Source of the DNA: an uncultured Victivallaceae bacterium
GTDB lineage: Bacteria; Verrucomicrobiota; Lentisphaeria; Victivallales; Victivallaceae
DNA length: 64,000 bases
Direction: 5' to 3'
NCBI GenBank assembly: GCA_944389925.1
Contig: CALXOD010000057.1
Coordinates: 21,071-85,070 of the forward strand
Shown here: one piece after another, positions 33,932-42,467 of the stretch
Layout: the number at the start of each line of letters is the position of its first letter
Numbering within the stretch: position 1 is the first letter of the stretch
Made by a program: the position numbers and the translations under genes
Notes under the pieces: generated by a model
What the model was told of the DNA's origin: nothing
The model's database searches: none
Seen by the model: only the letters and a program-made list of their open reading frames with translations

Positions 33932-35569
33932 ATGGATCAACAGGGGAAGACAATCGTTTTGGACTGCGAGAAGCTGGAAACCCGCTTCGCGCTGTTGAAC
34001 AACGGAGGACTGGAGGAGTACCGGATCGAACGGGCCGATGATGAGCCCAAAGTAGGCTCCATTTATCTGGGAAAAATCGTCAATCTGGAGCCGGCGCTGC
34101 AGGCTGCATTTGTGGATATCGGAGCGGAAAAAAACGCCTTTCTGCATTATCATGATATGATTCCGGAAAGTGCGTCCCTGCGTTCCGGTGACAACCGGGA
34201 TGAGGATGATGACGAGGAGACGACCATCTCGGTGGAGAGCCGTCGTGGCGGAGAGAGCCGGACGAAGAAGAAAAACGGGCGCGCCGGAGAATTGCAGCAC
34301 CGGGAGGTCAGTCGCCGGCGACGAAAGTTCACGACGGCGGAGATTCCGGAATTTTTCAAGCCGGGTATGGAAATTTTGGTGCAGGTGGTGAAATCTCCCA
34401 TCAGCAGCAAGGGGGCCCGGGTGACGGCGAATCTTTCCATCGCCGGACGGTATCTGGTGCTGATGCCTTATTCTGATCATATCGGGCTTTCCACCAAAAT
34501 TGATAACGAAACCGAGCGGACCCGGTTGAAAAAGATTTTGTCCGAGCTGGAATTGCCCGATGGCATGGGGTTGATCTGCCGGACGGTGGGCGAGGGGCGC
34601 AAGAGCCTGTTTTTCAAGCGCGATTTGGATCTGCTGCTGTCCTATTGGAATACGTTGGAAGGCGCGATTGACCGGGGACATGCGCCACTGGCAGTTTATA
34701 CGGAACCCGATCTGATTGACCGGACGGTGCGCGACTTCATGACCGAGGAGATCAACGAGATTGTGGTTGACGATCGGAGCGCCTATAAGCGGATTTACGA
34801 CACTGTCAAGAAGATCGGCGGCCGCAAGATGGCGGCCAAGGTGCACTGTTATGAAGATTCCGTCCCGGTATTCGATCGCTACCGGATCAAGGAACAGCTG
34901 GATAAGGTGCACAGCCGGGAGGTCAAACTGCCGGGCGGCGGATGGATCTGTATCGATGAAACCGAGGCGCTGATTGCCATTGATGTGAATTCCGGTCGCG
35001 GTCGGAAAAGTGCGGAGCAGCCGGAATTTATCCTGAAAACCAATCTTGAGGCCGCCGCCGAGGTTGCCCGGCAGCTGCGGCTGCGCAATGTGGGAGGACT
35101 GGTGGTGATCGATTTCATTGATATGCGCAGCGCTCGTGATCGTGACGAGGTGGTCAAGTGCATGAAGAAATTGATCAAGGACGATCGGGCCAAAACCAAG
35201 GTGCTGCCGATCAGCAAATTCGGCCTGATGGAGATGACTCGTCAGCGGGAGGAGGAAAGTCTGCAGGACAAGGTTTTCGATTCCTGTCCCTATTGCGGCG
35301 GTTCCGGACGGGTAAAATCACCGATGACCATGAGTGTGGAAATTCAGCGGCGGCTCAATTCGATTTTCCGCGATCCCCGGTACAAGGGCATTCCGGTACG
35401 GGTGATCATGCATCCTGATGTGTTGGCGCGGCTCAAAAACGAGGATTCAGAGCACCTGCGGGCTTTGGAGGAAAAATACAAGCATGTACTTTCCTTCCGG
35501 GCGGATCCCGCGCTGCATTGCGAGGAATTCCGGCTGATGGATCCTGATACCGGGACCGAGCTGAAATAA
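33932..35569 (+). CDS. rng: Ribonuclease E/G family protein (RNase G)
   Basis: A 545-aa endoribonuclease acting on rRNA precursors and mRNA. The S1 domain (IYLGKIVNLEPALQAAFVDIGAEKNAFLHYHD) is interrupted by an acidic then basic insert of about 60 residues (about 78-135). Catalytic aspartates lie in ALIAIDVNSGRG and VVIDFIDMRSARDRDEV; the zinc-link is CPYCGGSGRV. No long C-terminal degradosome scaffold, so it is closer to RNase G. The ATG at 33932 gives the family start; AAGGA lies 12 bp upstream. Confidence 0.92.
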   Translation: MDQQGKTIVLDCEKLETRFALLNNGGLEEYRIERADDEPKVGSIYLGKIVNLEPALQAAFVDIGAEKNAFLHYHDMIPESASLRSGDNRDEDDDEETTISVESRRGGESRTKKKNGRAGELQHREVSRRRRKFTTAEIPEFFKPGMEILVQVVKSPISSKGARVTANLSIAGRYLVLMPYSDHIGLSTKIDNETERTRLKKILSELELPDGMGLICRTVGEGRKSLFFKRDLDLLLSYWNTLEGAIDRGHAPLAVYTEPDLIDRTVRDFMTEEINEIVVDDRSAYKRIYDTVKKIGGRKMAAKVHCYEDSVPVFDRYRIKEQLDKVHSREVKLPGGGWICIDETEALIAIDVNSGRGRKSAEQPEFILKTNLEAAAEVARQLRLRNVGGLVVIDFIDMRSARDRDEVVKCMKKLIKDDRAKTKVLPISKFGLMEMTRQREEESLQDKVFDSCPYCGGSGRVKSPMTMSVEIQRRLNSIFRDPRYKGIPVRVIMHPDVLARLKNEDSEHLRALEEKYKHVLSFRADPALHCEEFRLMDPDTGTELK

Positions 35570-35584
35570 AACGACGGTCTGTAT

Positions 35585-37054
35585 ATGAAACGCAAATCCA
35601 TTCTAATTGTAGATGATGAACTGCATACCCGCGAAGCGTTGATGCGTTATCTGCGCGGGCGTTTTGACGTAACCGGTGCGGAGGATGGGGCGACGGCGCT
35701 GGAATTGTTGAAAAATCATGACTACGATCTGGTTTTAACAGACTTGCGCATGCCCGGCGCGGATGGTATGAGCGTGCTGGAAGCGACTTTGAGCAAGGCG
35801 GTTCGGCCGCCGTGTATTGTGTTTACTGCCTACGGCACGATTGAAAATGCCGTGGCCGCGGTCAAGTCCGGAGCTTTCAATTTCGTGACGAAGCCGGTGA
35901 AACTGTCGCAGCTTGACGAGGTGATCGATGCGGCGCTGGCCTCCCGTGCTGAACCGGAGCCGAAGGCGGCGGACACGGACGTGGCGGAGAAGAAGGCGGG
36001 AAATCCGACTTCTTCCGGAGAGATGGTGATCGGCAACTCGCCTGCGATGCGCCGGGTTTTCGAATTGGTCCGGGATGCTGCGCCGAGCCGGATCAATATT
36101 CTTATCACCGGGGAGAGCGGTACCGGCAAGGAGGTGATTGCCCGGGCCATTCATGATGCCAGCGGGCGCAAGGGATTGTTTGTACCTGTCCATTGTGCGG
36201 CGTTGCCGGCAAATCTGCTGGAGAGTGAGCTTTTCGGGCATGAAAAAGGGGCGTTTACCGGCGCTGTTGAACGGCGCAAGGGGCGCTTTGAACTTGCGGA
36301 CGGCGGAACCATTTTCCTTGACGAAATCGGAGAAATTGAACCTGCCATTCAGGTGAAACTGCTTCGGGTATTGGAAAGCCGTTGCGTGGAGCGCATCGGC
36401 GGACACGAACAGATCCGTTGCGATGCCCGACTGGTTGCGGCAACCAACCGTAATCTGGCAGCAATGGTTGCTGAAGGGACATTCCGGGAAGATTTGTATT
36501 ACCGGCTGGAGGGGATCAGTATTGAAATGCCGCCGCTGCGTGACCGGCGCGAGGACATTCCGGAGCTGACCCGGCGTTTTATTGCAGCGGCGGCCCGGGA
36601 AAATGGTCGGGGGGTCTCCGGGATTACCCCACAGGCCCAACAGATGTTGGATGCCTATTCCTGGCCCGGAAATATTCGAGAGTTGAAACACTGTGTGGAA
36701 CGGATGGTCGTTCTGGCGCACGGAGATTTACTGGATGTCGGCGATATTCCGGAAAATATTCGTGCCGGTCGCGTTGTCAAGGCTTTGATGGCTCCCGCTC
36801 CCGTTCCCGAAAACGACCCTGTTGTGCCTTCTCTGATGCCGTCTCCCGGAGTCGTTCCGAAACTGGGAGAATCCGAACGGGAGTTGATTCTGCGCGCGTT
36901 GAAACTTTGCGGTGGCAACCGGACCCGGGCTGCCGCGGAACTCGGTATCAGCCGCCGCACCCTGCACCGTCGGTTGCACGCGTATGGAATGGCGGGGGAC
37001 CGGCAGGAATTCAATTCAGAATCCGGAGCGTCAACGGAAGAGTCCCCAGCATGA
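35585..37054 (+). CDS. NtrC-type sigma54-dependent response regulator
   Basis: A 489-aa activator. The receiver domain (residues 1-120) has D53 as phosphoacceptor in [13 protein letters not shown] and K103 in FVTKPVK. The AAA+ domain has Walker A GESGTGKE (176-183), the sigma54-contact loop GAFTGA (222-227) and [13 protein letters not shown]. The C-terminal Fis-type helix-turn-helix is [20 protein letters not shown]. No histidine kinase is adjacent, so it is an orphan here. Its last 44 bp overlap the convergent permease gene. Confidence 0.93.
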   Translation: MKRKSILIVDDELHTREALMRYLRGRFDVTGAEDGATALELLKNHDYDLVLTDLRMPGADGMSVLEATLSKAVRPPCIVFTAYGTIENAVAAVKSGAFNFVTKPVKLSQLDEVIDAALASRAEPEPKAADTDVAEKKAGNPTSSGEMVIGNSPAMRRVFELVRDAAPSRINILITGESGTGKEVIARAIHDASGRKGLFVPVHCAALPANLLESELFGHEKGAFTGAVERRKGRFELADGGTIFLDEIGEIEPAIQVKLLRVLESRCVERIGGHEQIRCDARLVAATNRNLAAMVAEGTFREDLYYRLEGISIEMPPLRDRREDIPELTRRFIAAAARENGRGVSGITPQAQQMLDAYSWPGNIRELKHCVERMVVLAHGDLLDVGDIPENIRAGRVVKALMAPAPVPENDPVVPSLMPSPGVVPKLGESERELILRALKLCGGNRTRAAAELGISRRTLHRRLHAYGMAGDRQEFNSESGASTEESPA

Positions 37055-38288
37055 TCAGCAGGGAGACAAGTGCAACGGGAATGCCGTAACGGGCGAACTC
37101 CCGGAAGGTGATCCGGATATTTCGTTCTCCTGCGGCCTGTGCCGTGATGACGTTGGCCAGGCTGCCGATCAGCAGCAGGTTTCCGGCGAAGGCGTTAGCC
37201 ATGGCGATAACAGCGGCGGCGACGGGATCGCCGGGTTCCACGACGTTGACCAGCAGCATGACTGCCGCAGAATTGTTGATGAGGTTGCTCAGGGCGGCGG
37301 TTACTGCAGTCAGAACAGCAGGATGATCGAGGCGAATGCCGTGCCGGATGAGAGTGGTCATCAGATCCTCTCCGAAGCCGCGCAGAATAAAAGCGCCGAC
37401 TACGACGAACAGTCCGATAAAAAGAACCAGTAACTGCCAGTCCACCAGGGCCAGAACCTTGCGGCTTTCCAGGCGCCGACTGCACAGCAGCAGTCCGGCC
37501 GCGGTCAGGGCAATCAGATAACGGGGCAGGGGAGTGGCGAGAAACAGCATGACCAGAATGACGAGAATCCCCACTCCCTTGATGGCCCGCCAGGTGTTGA
37601 ATGGGATGGGGGCATCCGACGGGGAGGGCATTTCAACGAAAGCCGGTTTCGCCCGGTGCACCCGCCCCAGGAACAGGACGATGCCATAGGCCGCCCCGAG
37701 GGACAGCAGCACCGGGAGTGCGGCGAATGCGGTATAGCGGATGAAAGACAGGTGAACCAGTTGACCGAGTACTACGTTCTGGGCGCTGCCGATGAGCGTG
37801 AGGGCGCAGCCGATGTTGCTGGCAAGTGCGAGTCCGATCAGGTATGGGATCGGATTGAGCCGTCGCCGTAGCAGTGCATCAGTCGCTACCGGTGTGAAAG
37901 CCAGACAGACGACATCATTGTTGAGTACGCTCGAGAGCAGTCCGGCTGCCCCCATCAGCAAGGCCAGGAACAGAGCGGGGCGGTCGAGGGTCCGCGCCAG
38001 ACGGTCCGCCAGCAGTTGATAAAGCCCGGAATAATGCAGCTGCGAAGCGATGACCATCAGACTGAACAGCAGCAGGATTGATTCCATATTGACGGCACGG
38101 ACCGCTTCTGTAAGTGACAGACATCCGGTCGCCAGCATGGCAATGCTTCCCAGCATGGCAATCCCGGTGCGGTCCAACCGGAGGAAACAGGCATGTCCGA
38201 CCGCGATTCCGAGATAGACGGTAAGGAAAATCAACAGCGTGACGCTGCGGATGAATTCCGGCGATGTCTGGAAAAATACCGAAGTCAT
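37011..38288 (-). CDS. ArsB/NhaD/SLC13-type ion permease
   Basis: A 425-aa membrane protein with about 10-12 helices. LNNDVVCLAFTPVATDALL and ALASNIGCALTLIGSAQNVVLGQL in the first half, and NLINNSAAVMLLVNVV with ANAFAGNLLLIGSLANVI in the second, are the paired reentrant motifs of the IT superfamily. The ion could be arsenite, citrate, sulfate or Na+/H+; sequence alone does not decide. The 3' end overlaps the response-regulator gene head-on. Start at ATG 38288. Confidence 0.8.
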   Translation of the reverse strand: MTSVFFQTSPEFIRSVTLLIFLTVYLGIAVGHACFLRLDRTGIAMLGSIAMLATGCLSLTEAVRAVNMESILLLFSLMVIASQLHYSGLYQLLADRLARTLDRPALFLALLMGAAGLLSSVLNNDVVCLAFTPVATDALLRRRLNPIPYLIGLALASNIGCALTLIGSAQNVVLGQLVHLSFIRYTAFAALPVLLSLGAAYGIVLFLGRVHRAKPAFVEMPSPSDAPIPFNTWRAIKGVGILVILVMLFLATPLPRYLIALTAAGLLLCSRRLESRKVLALVDWQLLVLFIGLFVVVGAFILRGFGEDLMTTLIRHGIRLDHPAVLTAVTAALSNLINNSAAVMLLVNVVEPGDPVAAAVIAMANAFAGNLLLIGSLANVITAQAAGERNIRITFREFARYGIPVALVSLLIMLGTLPLTLRILN

Positions 38289-38318
38289 GATACCCGGAGA
38301 AGCCGGTGCTCACGGCCG

Positions 38319-38558
38319 TCAAATACCGATATCGGAAAGCATTTTGCATGCTCGATTGGTTAATTCGACCAAATCAGGATGGGCGGTTTCGAACTCCATG
38401 ACGGAGTCCCGAAGCTCTTCTCCGAGGTCGTCCCGATTATCTGCAGCATCGGTTTTTAGTTGAGCAATCAGGGCGAGCAGTTCCGCTTTTTTGGCAAAAC
38501 TGATGTCGTGGGCCGTCGTGACGGCCTGTTCCAATTGTTCCAGAATCATTTTTTTCAT
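38319..38558 (-). CDS. Small helical protein, DUF4404-like
   Basis: A 79-aa all-helical acidic protein: KMILEQLEQAVTTAHDISFA, AALIAQLKTDAADNRDDL and the end FETAHPDLVELTNRACKMLSDIGI. The C-terminus resembles what I recall of DUF4404, but a profile search is needed. ATG 38558 is supported by GGAGG 8 bp upstream and by the promoter at 38586-38614; the longer open frame is not. The permease gene starts 30 bp downstream, so they may share a transcript. Confidence 0.65.
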   Translation of the reverse strand: MKKMILEQLEQAVTTAHDISFAKKAELLALIAQLKTDAADNRDDLGEELRDSVMEFETAHPDLVELTNRACKMLSDIGI

Positions 38559-38992
38559 GATAAGCTCCCTCCGCTCTGGAGAAACACTATACGATGATCC
38601 GGCGGAAGATGCAAGCTGCAAAATCGGAAAATCATGCTTTAACTTGTTTTTCAGGCTGAGTTTCATTTCCAGTGTTGACATATTTATGCGGGGAGGGGCA
38701 TGCCGAGAGGAGTATCTGGATTGGGAGTCGTGTATTGATAATAAAAGTGTTATCGGATCGGTCTGGGGGGATGTGCGAACGACATGAGAGGGTCCTTGGG
38801 GCCCATTAGGAAAACTGCAGATTTTTTATTTCACGATAGGAGCAGCCAGTTGGGGAACATGCTCTGGCGATCGCATCAGATCCTGCCTTTTTGTGCGGAG
38901 CCGGGCTTGCATTCCCGGACGCCGGCGCTATGGTAGTGCCCGGCAAAAGCAACAGATGAAGACGGAAAACACAGAATGGGGCGGATGACAGA
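38559..38992. other. 434-bp divergent intergenic region
   Basis: It holds the minus-strand promoter above. A TTGACA hexamer occurs near 38675 with no good -10 box at 17 bp. An inverted repeat GATAA-N8-TTATC lies at 38737-38754. I see no convincing ORF or RNA gene, and no clear promoter for the downstream DUF1275 gene. Confidence 0.4.
38586..38614 (-). promoter_or_regulatory. Promoter of the 79-aa protein gene
   Basis: On the minus strand, TTGCAT (38609-38614), a 17-bp spacer and TATAGT (38586-38591), 28 bp before the ATG. The same TATAGT with 17-bp spacing is found at the tRNA-Met promoter. Confidence 0.5.
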
Positions 38993-39766
38993 ATGACCAA
39001 AAATCCTTTCTCTTCGGATGATTCGGAGCGATTGGCCGCCGCCTGTCTGCTGAGTGCAGTTGGCGGATTTCTGGATGTATACACATATCTTTTCCGCGGA
39101 GGAGTGTTCGCCAACGCGGTAACCGGCAATATTGTATTGCTGGGATTGCAGTTGTCCCGGGGAGAATGGGGGCGTTGTGGTCGATACGGATTGGCGATTG
39201 GTTTTTATGCCCTGGGAATTTTTGCCGCCGGCCTTTTTCAGTGGAAGTTTCCATTTCGGAAGGTCAGCTGGCGGCAGACGGTGATTCTGCTGGAACTGGG
39301 ATGCCTGCTGGCGGTCAGTCTGATTCCGTCGGGAGAATGGGATTTTGTCGTTAATTCCCTGATTGCGTTTGTCTGTGCACTGCAGGTGCAGGCATTCCGG
39401 AAGGTGCGCGGACTGCCTTTTGCTTCCACCATGTGTACAGGGAATTTACGCAGTGGTACGGAGGCGTTGTTCCGGAGCTGGCGTGATCGTGATCGGAGCG
39501 CCCGGTTGAAAGCATGGCATTATTACGGTGTCATACTCTGTTTCATTGCTGGGGCGGCGGGAGGAGCGGTTCTGCTGAGCCGTTATGGGGAGCTGGCTTT
39601 TCTACTGGCGCCGGCGGGATTGCTGGGGGCTTTTTTTCTGATCGTGCCGCGTCGGACGCTGGCCGGCTGGAGACGGCGTCTGGGGGGGCGTGGAAAGCAG
39701 CGGCGCACATCCGCCAACGGTCGTACCGTATCGTTCGATTGCAGGCATGAAGAAGAGAAACGATAA
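38993..39766 (+). CDS. DUF1275 (YoaK-family) membrane protein
   Basis: A 257-aa protein with about six membrane helices. The start LLSAVGGFLDVYTYLFRGGVFANAVTGNIVLLG and the second-half repeat ALQVQAFRKVRGLPFASTMCTGNLRSGTEAL are diagnostic of DUF1275. Members are widespread, of unknown transport or regulatory role. The C-terminus (about 35 residues) is basic and soluble. Convergent with tRNA-Met, 12 bp away. Confidence 0.88.
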   Translation: MTKNPFSSDDSERLAAACLLSAVGGFLDVYTYLFRGGVFANAVTGNIVLLGLQLSRGEWGRCGRYGLAIGFYALGIFAAGLFQWKFPFRKVSWRQTVILLELGCLLAVSLIPSGEWDFVVNSLIAFVCALQVQAFRKVRGLPFASTMCTGNLRSGTEALFRSWRDRDRSARLKAWHYYGVILCFIAGAAGGAVLLSRYGELAFLLAPAGLLGAFFLIVPRRTLAGWRRRLGGRGKQRRTSANGRTVSFDCRHEEEKR

Positions 39767-39778
39767 AGGATAAAAAAG

Positions 39779-39855
39779 TGGTGGATCCGCCCGGACTTGA
39801 ACCGAGGACCCGGAGATTATGAGTCACCTGCTCTAACCGACTGAGCTACGGATCC
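39779..39855 (-). tRNA. tRNA-Met (anticodon CAT)
   Basis: A 77-nt cloverleaf on the minus strand with CCA encoded. The acceptor GGATCCG (39849-39855) pairs with CGGATCC (39783-39789); the D-arm is GCTCAGTCGGTTAGAGC, the anticodon loop CTCATAA, and the T-arm GGTTCAAGTCC. The perfect acceptor 1:72 G-C pair indicates elongator Met (or a CAT tRNA modified to Ile2), not the mismatched initiator. Confidence 0.95.
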
Positions 39856-39866
39856 GATCGGCGGTT

Positions 39867-39895
39867 ACTATAGCGGCCTCCGGAACGCTTCGCAA
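39867..39895 (-). promoter_or_regulatory. Promoter of tRNA-Met
   Basis: TTGCGA (39890-39895), a 17-bp spacer and TATAGT (39867-39872) on the minus strand, ending 11 bp before the mature tRNA 5' end. The spacing suits a very short leader removed by RNase P. Confidence 0.6.
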
Positions 39896-40048
39896 GTTGC
39901 CGGATGCATTTTTTTGCAATTATTCTCCCCTGAAGAGAATTTCAGTACTGCGAGGGGACGAGACCGTATCGAACCGAGGAACGGTCATATCCCAGAGGAT
40001 ATTTTCCCCGGTTGGTCCCGGAAGAGAGGGGATGAATTTTGCCTGTAC

Positions 40049-40075
40049 TTGACAAGCCGGTCATTCGGGTATACC
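40049..40075 (+). promoter_or_regulatory. Promoter/operator of the CsoR-like gene
   Basis: A consensus TTGACA (40049-40054) precedes GGTATACC (40068-40075), a perfect 8-bp palindrome that contains the best -10 candidate TATACC. The spacer is short (15 bp). A repressor bound to the palindrome would cover the -10, which fits autoregulation by the downstream repressor. Confidence 0.45.
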
Positions 40076-40104
40076 GTAAACCATGGCAAACAACGAGGTG
40101 AATC

Positions 40105-40380
40105 ATGCGGCAGTGCATGGATGTGGATAATCTGCACCGCAGAATGAAGAAAATTATCGGACAGCTCAGCGCCATCGACAAAATGGTCGATCAGGATATC
40201 CCCTGCGAAGATCTGCTCATTCAGATCAATGCGGCCAAGAGCGCCTTGCATAAGCTCGGTCAGATCGTGTTGGAAGGACATCTGAATCATTGTGTCAAAG
40301 ACGGTATCCGGCACGGTGATGCAGACAAAACTATTGCCGCTTTCGCCAAGGCTATCGAACATTTTTCCCGCATGTCATGA
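40105..40380 (+). CDS. CsoR/RcnR/FrmR-family transcriptional repressor
   Basis: A 91-aa helical DNA-binding protein (DUF156). HRRMKKIIGQLSAIDKMVDQDIPCEDLLIQINAAKSALHKLG is the family core. The metal/thiol-sensing residues are C34, H59 (in LEGHLNHC) and C63, the Cys-His-Cys set of copper-type CsoR. An extra Cys4 and His62 are present. A GAGGTG ribosome site lies 4 bp before ATG 40105. It could sense Cu(I), formaldehyde or persulfide. It lies 166 bp before the IscU-like/GGGtGRT pair. Confidence 0.88.
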   Translation: MRQCMDVDNLHRRMKKIIGQLSAIDKMVDQDIPCEDLLIQINAAKSALHKLGQIVLEGHLNHCVKDGIRHGDADKTIAAFAKAIEHFSRMS

Positions 40381-40482
40381 TCCCCTCAGGGAAGGGGGCT
40401 GGCATTTCTGCCGAAGGTGTACGGGCGGTCCAGCCGGGAAAAAAACATGAATCCGTTGTTTCCCGGGTTGAAAAACACACAG

Positions 40483-40508
40483 ACAAGTGGCACATTAATA
40501 AGACTTGT
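40483..40508. promoter_or_regulatory. Inverted repeat upstream of the IscU-like gene
   Basis: ACAAGT (40483-40488) and ACTTGT (40503-40508) form a perfect inverted repeat with 14-bp spacing, 38 bp before the IscU-like ATG. It could be an operator. It has no U-tract and is not a terminator. Confidence 0.35.
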
Positions 40509-40546
40509 AAAAAACTTTTCTCAACCCCAATAACAGGAGATCCGCG

Positions 40547-41239
40547 ATGAACTTCTCGCACGAAGTCGAGCAGATGGTCTGCGTCGCCAAGGGCCCGAAT
40601 CACGGCCCCGCGCCGATTCCCCAGGAAGGTGCCTGGACCCGCGCCAAAGAGATCAAAGACATTTCCGGCCTGACTCACGGAGTCGGCTGGTGTGCCCCGC
40701 AGCAGGGCGCCTGCAAATTGACGCTGAACGTCAAGAACGGCGTGATTCAGGAAGCGCTGGTCGAGACAATCGGCTGTTCCGGTATGACCCATTCCGCAGC
40801 AATGGCGGCGGAAATTCTGCCCGGGAAAACCATTCTGGAAGCGTTGAATACCGACCTGGTCTGCGACGCCATCAATACTGCCATGCGTGAACTCTTTCTG
40901 CAGATTGTATACGGCCGCACCCAGACGGCCTTTTCCGAAGGCGGTCTGCCGATTGGAGCCGGTCTGGAAGACCTCGGCAAAGGGTTGCGCAGCATCACCG
41001 GTACGATGTACGGGACCAGCGCCAAGGGCGTCCGTTATCTGGAAATGGCCGAGGGGTATGTGACGGAAATCGCACTTGATGAAGAAGATCATGTGATCGG
41101 GTACAAGTTCCTCAAGCTCGGCCCGATGCTGGATGCGCTGGCCAAGGGTATGGACGCCAACGAGGCGGTGAAGAAATTCACCGGTACCTATGGCCGTTTC
41201 GCCGACGCCGTCAGAACCATCAATCCGCGTCAGCAGTAA
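40547..41239 (+). CDS. IscU/NifU-like iron-sulfur scaffold protein
   Basis: A 230-aa protein whose residues 40-120 carry an IscU-type core: GVGWCAPQQGACKLTLNVKN, VETIGCSGMTHSAAMAAEIL, GKTILEALNTDLVCDAIN. Cysteines C49, C56, C77 and C106 are candidate cluster ligands. The C-terminal half (about 125-230) is an extra domain absent from IscU, with TGTMYGTSAKGVRYLEMAEGY. AGGAG lies 7 bp upstream of the ATG. It is always-adjacent-looking to the next gene, 22 bp away, and probably forms a functional pair with it. No IscS or SufBCD is in the window. Confidence 0.8.
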   Translation: MNFSHEVEQMVCVAKGPNHGPAPIPQEGAWTRAKEIKDISGLTHGVGWCAPQQGACKLTLNVKNGVIQEALVETIGCSGMTHSAAMAAEILPGKTILEALNTDLVCDAINTAMRELFLQIVYGRTQTAFSEGGLPIGAGLEDLGKGLRSITGTMYGTSAKGVRYLEMAEGYVTEIALDEEDHVIGYKFLKLGPMLDALAKGMDANEAVKKFTGTYGRFADAVRTINPRQQ

Positions 41240-41261
41240 GCAAGAGGAGAAGGAGTCCATC

Positions 41262-42260
41262 ATGGCACTTTTTGAAAGTTATGAACGCCGGATCGCGCAG
41301 GTCAACGCGTTTCTGAAGGCCAACGGCATCGCTTCGCTGGAAGAGGCGGAAGCCATCACCAAAGGCAAGGGACTGGACATCTATGCCCGTGTCAAGGATA
41401 TTCAGCCGATCTGTTTTGAAAACGCCTGCTGGGCGTATCTGGTCGGGGCTGCCGTGGCGATCAAGCGCGGTCAGACCGTAGCCAGTGAAATCGCCAAGAC
41501 GCTTGGCGAAGGGCTGCAGTCTTTCTGCATTCCGGGATCGGTGGCGGACGATCGTAAAGTCGGTCTCGGCCATGGAAATCTGGCGTCGATGCTGCTGCGG
41601 GATGAAACGCGCTGCTTTGCATTCTGCGCCGGGCATGAATCCTTCGCCGCTGCCGAAGGCGCGATCGGGCTGGCCCGCAGCGCCAACAAGGCGCGTAAGG
41701 AACCGCTGCGGGTGATCCTGAACGGTCTTGGCAAAGATGCGGCCCAGATTATTTCCCGAATCAATGGCTTTACTGGAGTGGAAACCGAGTTCGACTATGC
41801 CACCGGTCAGGTGAAGGTTGTTTCCGAACGGGCTTATTCCAAGGGAGAACGTGCCGCGGTTCGCTGCTATGGTGCGGATGATGTCCGTGAAGGGGTGGCG
41901 ATCATGTGGCTCGAAGGTGTTGATATCGCCATTACTGGCAACTCGACCAATCCGACCCGGTTCCAGCACCCGGTGATGGCCACTTACAAGAAGGAACGTA
42001 TCGAAAAAGGTATGCCGTTCTTCTCTGTGGCTTCCGGCGGCGGCACCGGCCGTACACTGCATCCGGACAACATGGCCGCCGGTCCCGCCAGTTACGGTAT
42101 GACCGATACCATGGGGCGTATGCACTCCGATGCGCAGTTTGCCGGTTCTTCTTCGGTTCCGGCCCACGTCGAAATGATGGGGCTGATCGGAATGGGCAAT
42201 AACCCGATGGTCGGCGCCTCCGTGGATGTGGCGGTCGCCGTCGCGCAGGCAATGAAATAA
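41262..42260 (+). CDS. GGGtGRT protein
   Basis: A 332-aa protein with the eponymous GGGTGRT at residues 259-265 (in SVASGGGTGRTLHPDNMAAG). Other conserved-looking segments are VKDIQPICFENACWAYLVGAA, GLGHGNLASMLLRDE, CFAFCAGHESFAAAEGAIG and MHSDAQFAGSSSVPAHVEMMGL. Cysteines are C51, C56, C89, C118, C122 and C202. AGGAG precedes ATG 41262. This named family has no known function and typically neighbours an Fe-S scaffold gene, as here. No signal peptide or membrane helix. A strong terminator follows, closing the unit. Confidence 0.85.
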   Translation: MALFESYERRIAQVNAFLKANGIASLEEAEAITKGKGLDIYARVKDIQPICFENACWAYLVGAAVAIKRGQTVASEIAKTLGEGLQSFCIPGSVADDRKVGLGHGNLASMLLRDETRCFAFCAGHESFAAAEGAIGLARSANKARKEPLRVILNGLGKDAAQIISRINGFTGVETEFDYATGQVKVVSERAYSKGERAAVRCYGADDVREGVAIMWLEGVDIAITGNSTNPTRFQHPVMATYKKERIEKGMPFFSVASGGGTGRTLHPDNMAAGPASYGMTDTMGRMHSDAQFAGSSSVPAHVEMMGLIGMGNNPMVGASVDVAVAVAQAMK

Positions 42261-42280
42261 CTTTCGCCGGCAACGAAGAA

Positions 42281-42321
42281 AAACTCCGCACTGTTCCCTG
42301 GGATGGTGCGGAGTTTTTTTT
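42281..42321 (+). terminator. Rho-independent terminator after the GGGtGRT gene
   Basis: A perfect 11-bp stem (42281-42291 with 42306-42316), 14-nt loop and a run of eight Us on the plus strand, 20 bp past the stop codon. Confidence 0.9.
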
Positions 42322-42366
42322 ATAGACGGACGAGGCGGTTTTTTGCCGGTTTTGCCGGTTCCATGC

Positions 42367-42395
42367 TTGAAAGCGGAAGAGCGAAACGCTATATT
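42367..42395 (+). promoter_or_regulatory. Promoter of yajC-secDF
   Basis: TTGAAA (42367-42372), a 17-bp spacer and TATATT (42390-42395), followed by ATCC exactly as at the ribH promoter. The leader to yajC is about 65 nt. Confidence 0.7.
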
Positions 42396-42467
42396 ATCCG
42401 GTATTTGTGTGTATGTGTCTGAATTCCGGAATCATATAGTAGTAAAATACAAGGAGAGTTTCTGAAA

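Noticed and set aside
39922..39940. ATTCTC/GAGAAT inverted repeat upstream of the CsoR-like gene
   Set aside because: Short 6-bp arms about 110 bp upstream of the promoter; not distinguishable from chance.
40487..40503. Possible sigma54 promoter (TGGCAC) before the IscU-like gene
   Set aside because: The -12 TTGC element is absent at the required spacing.
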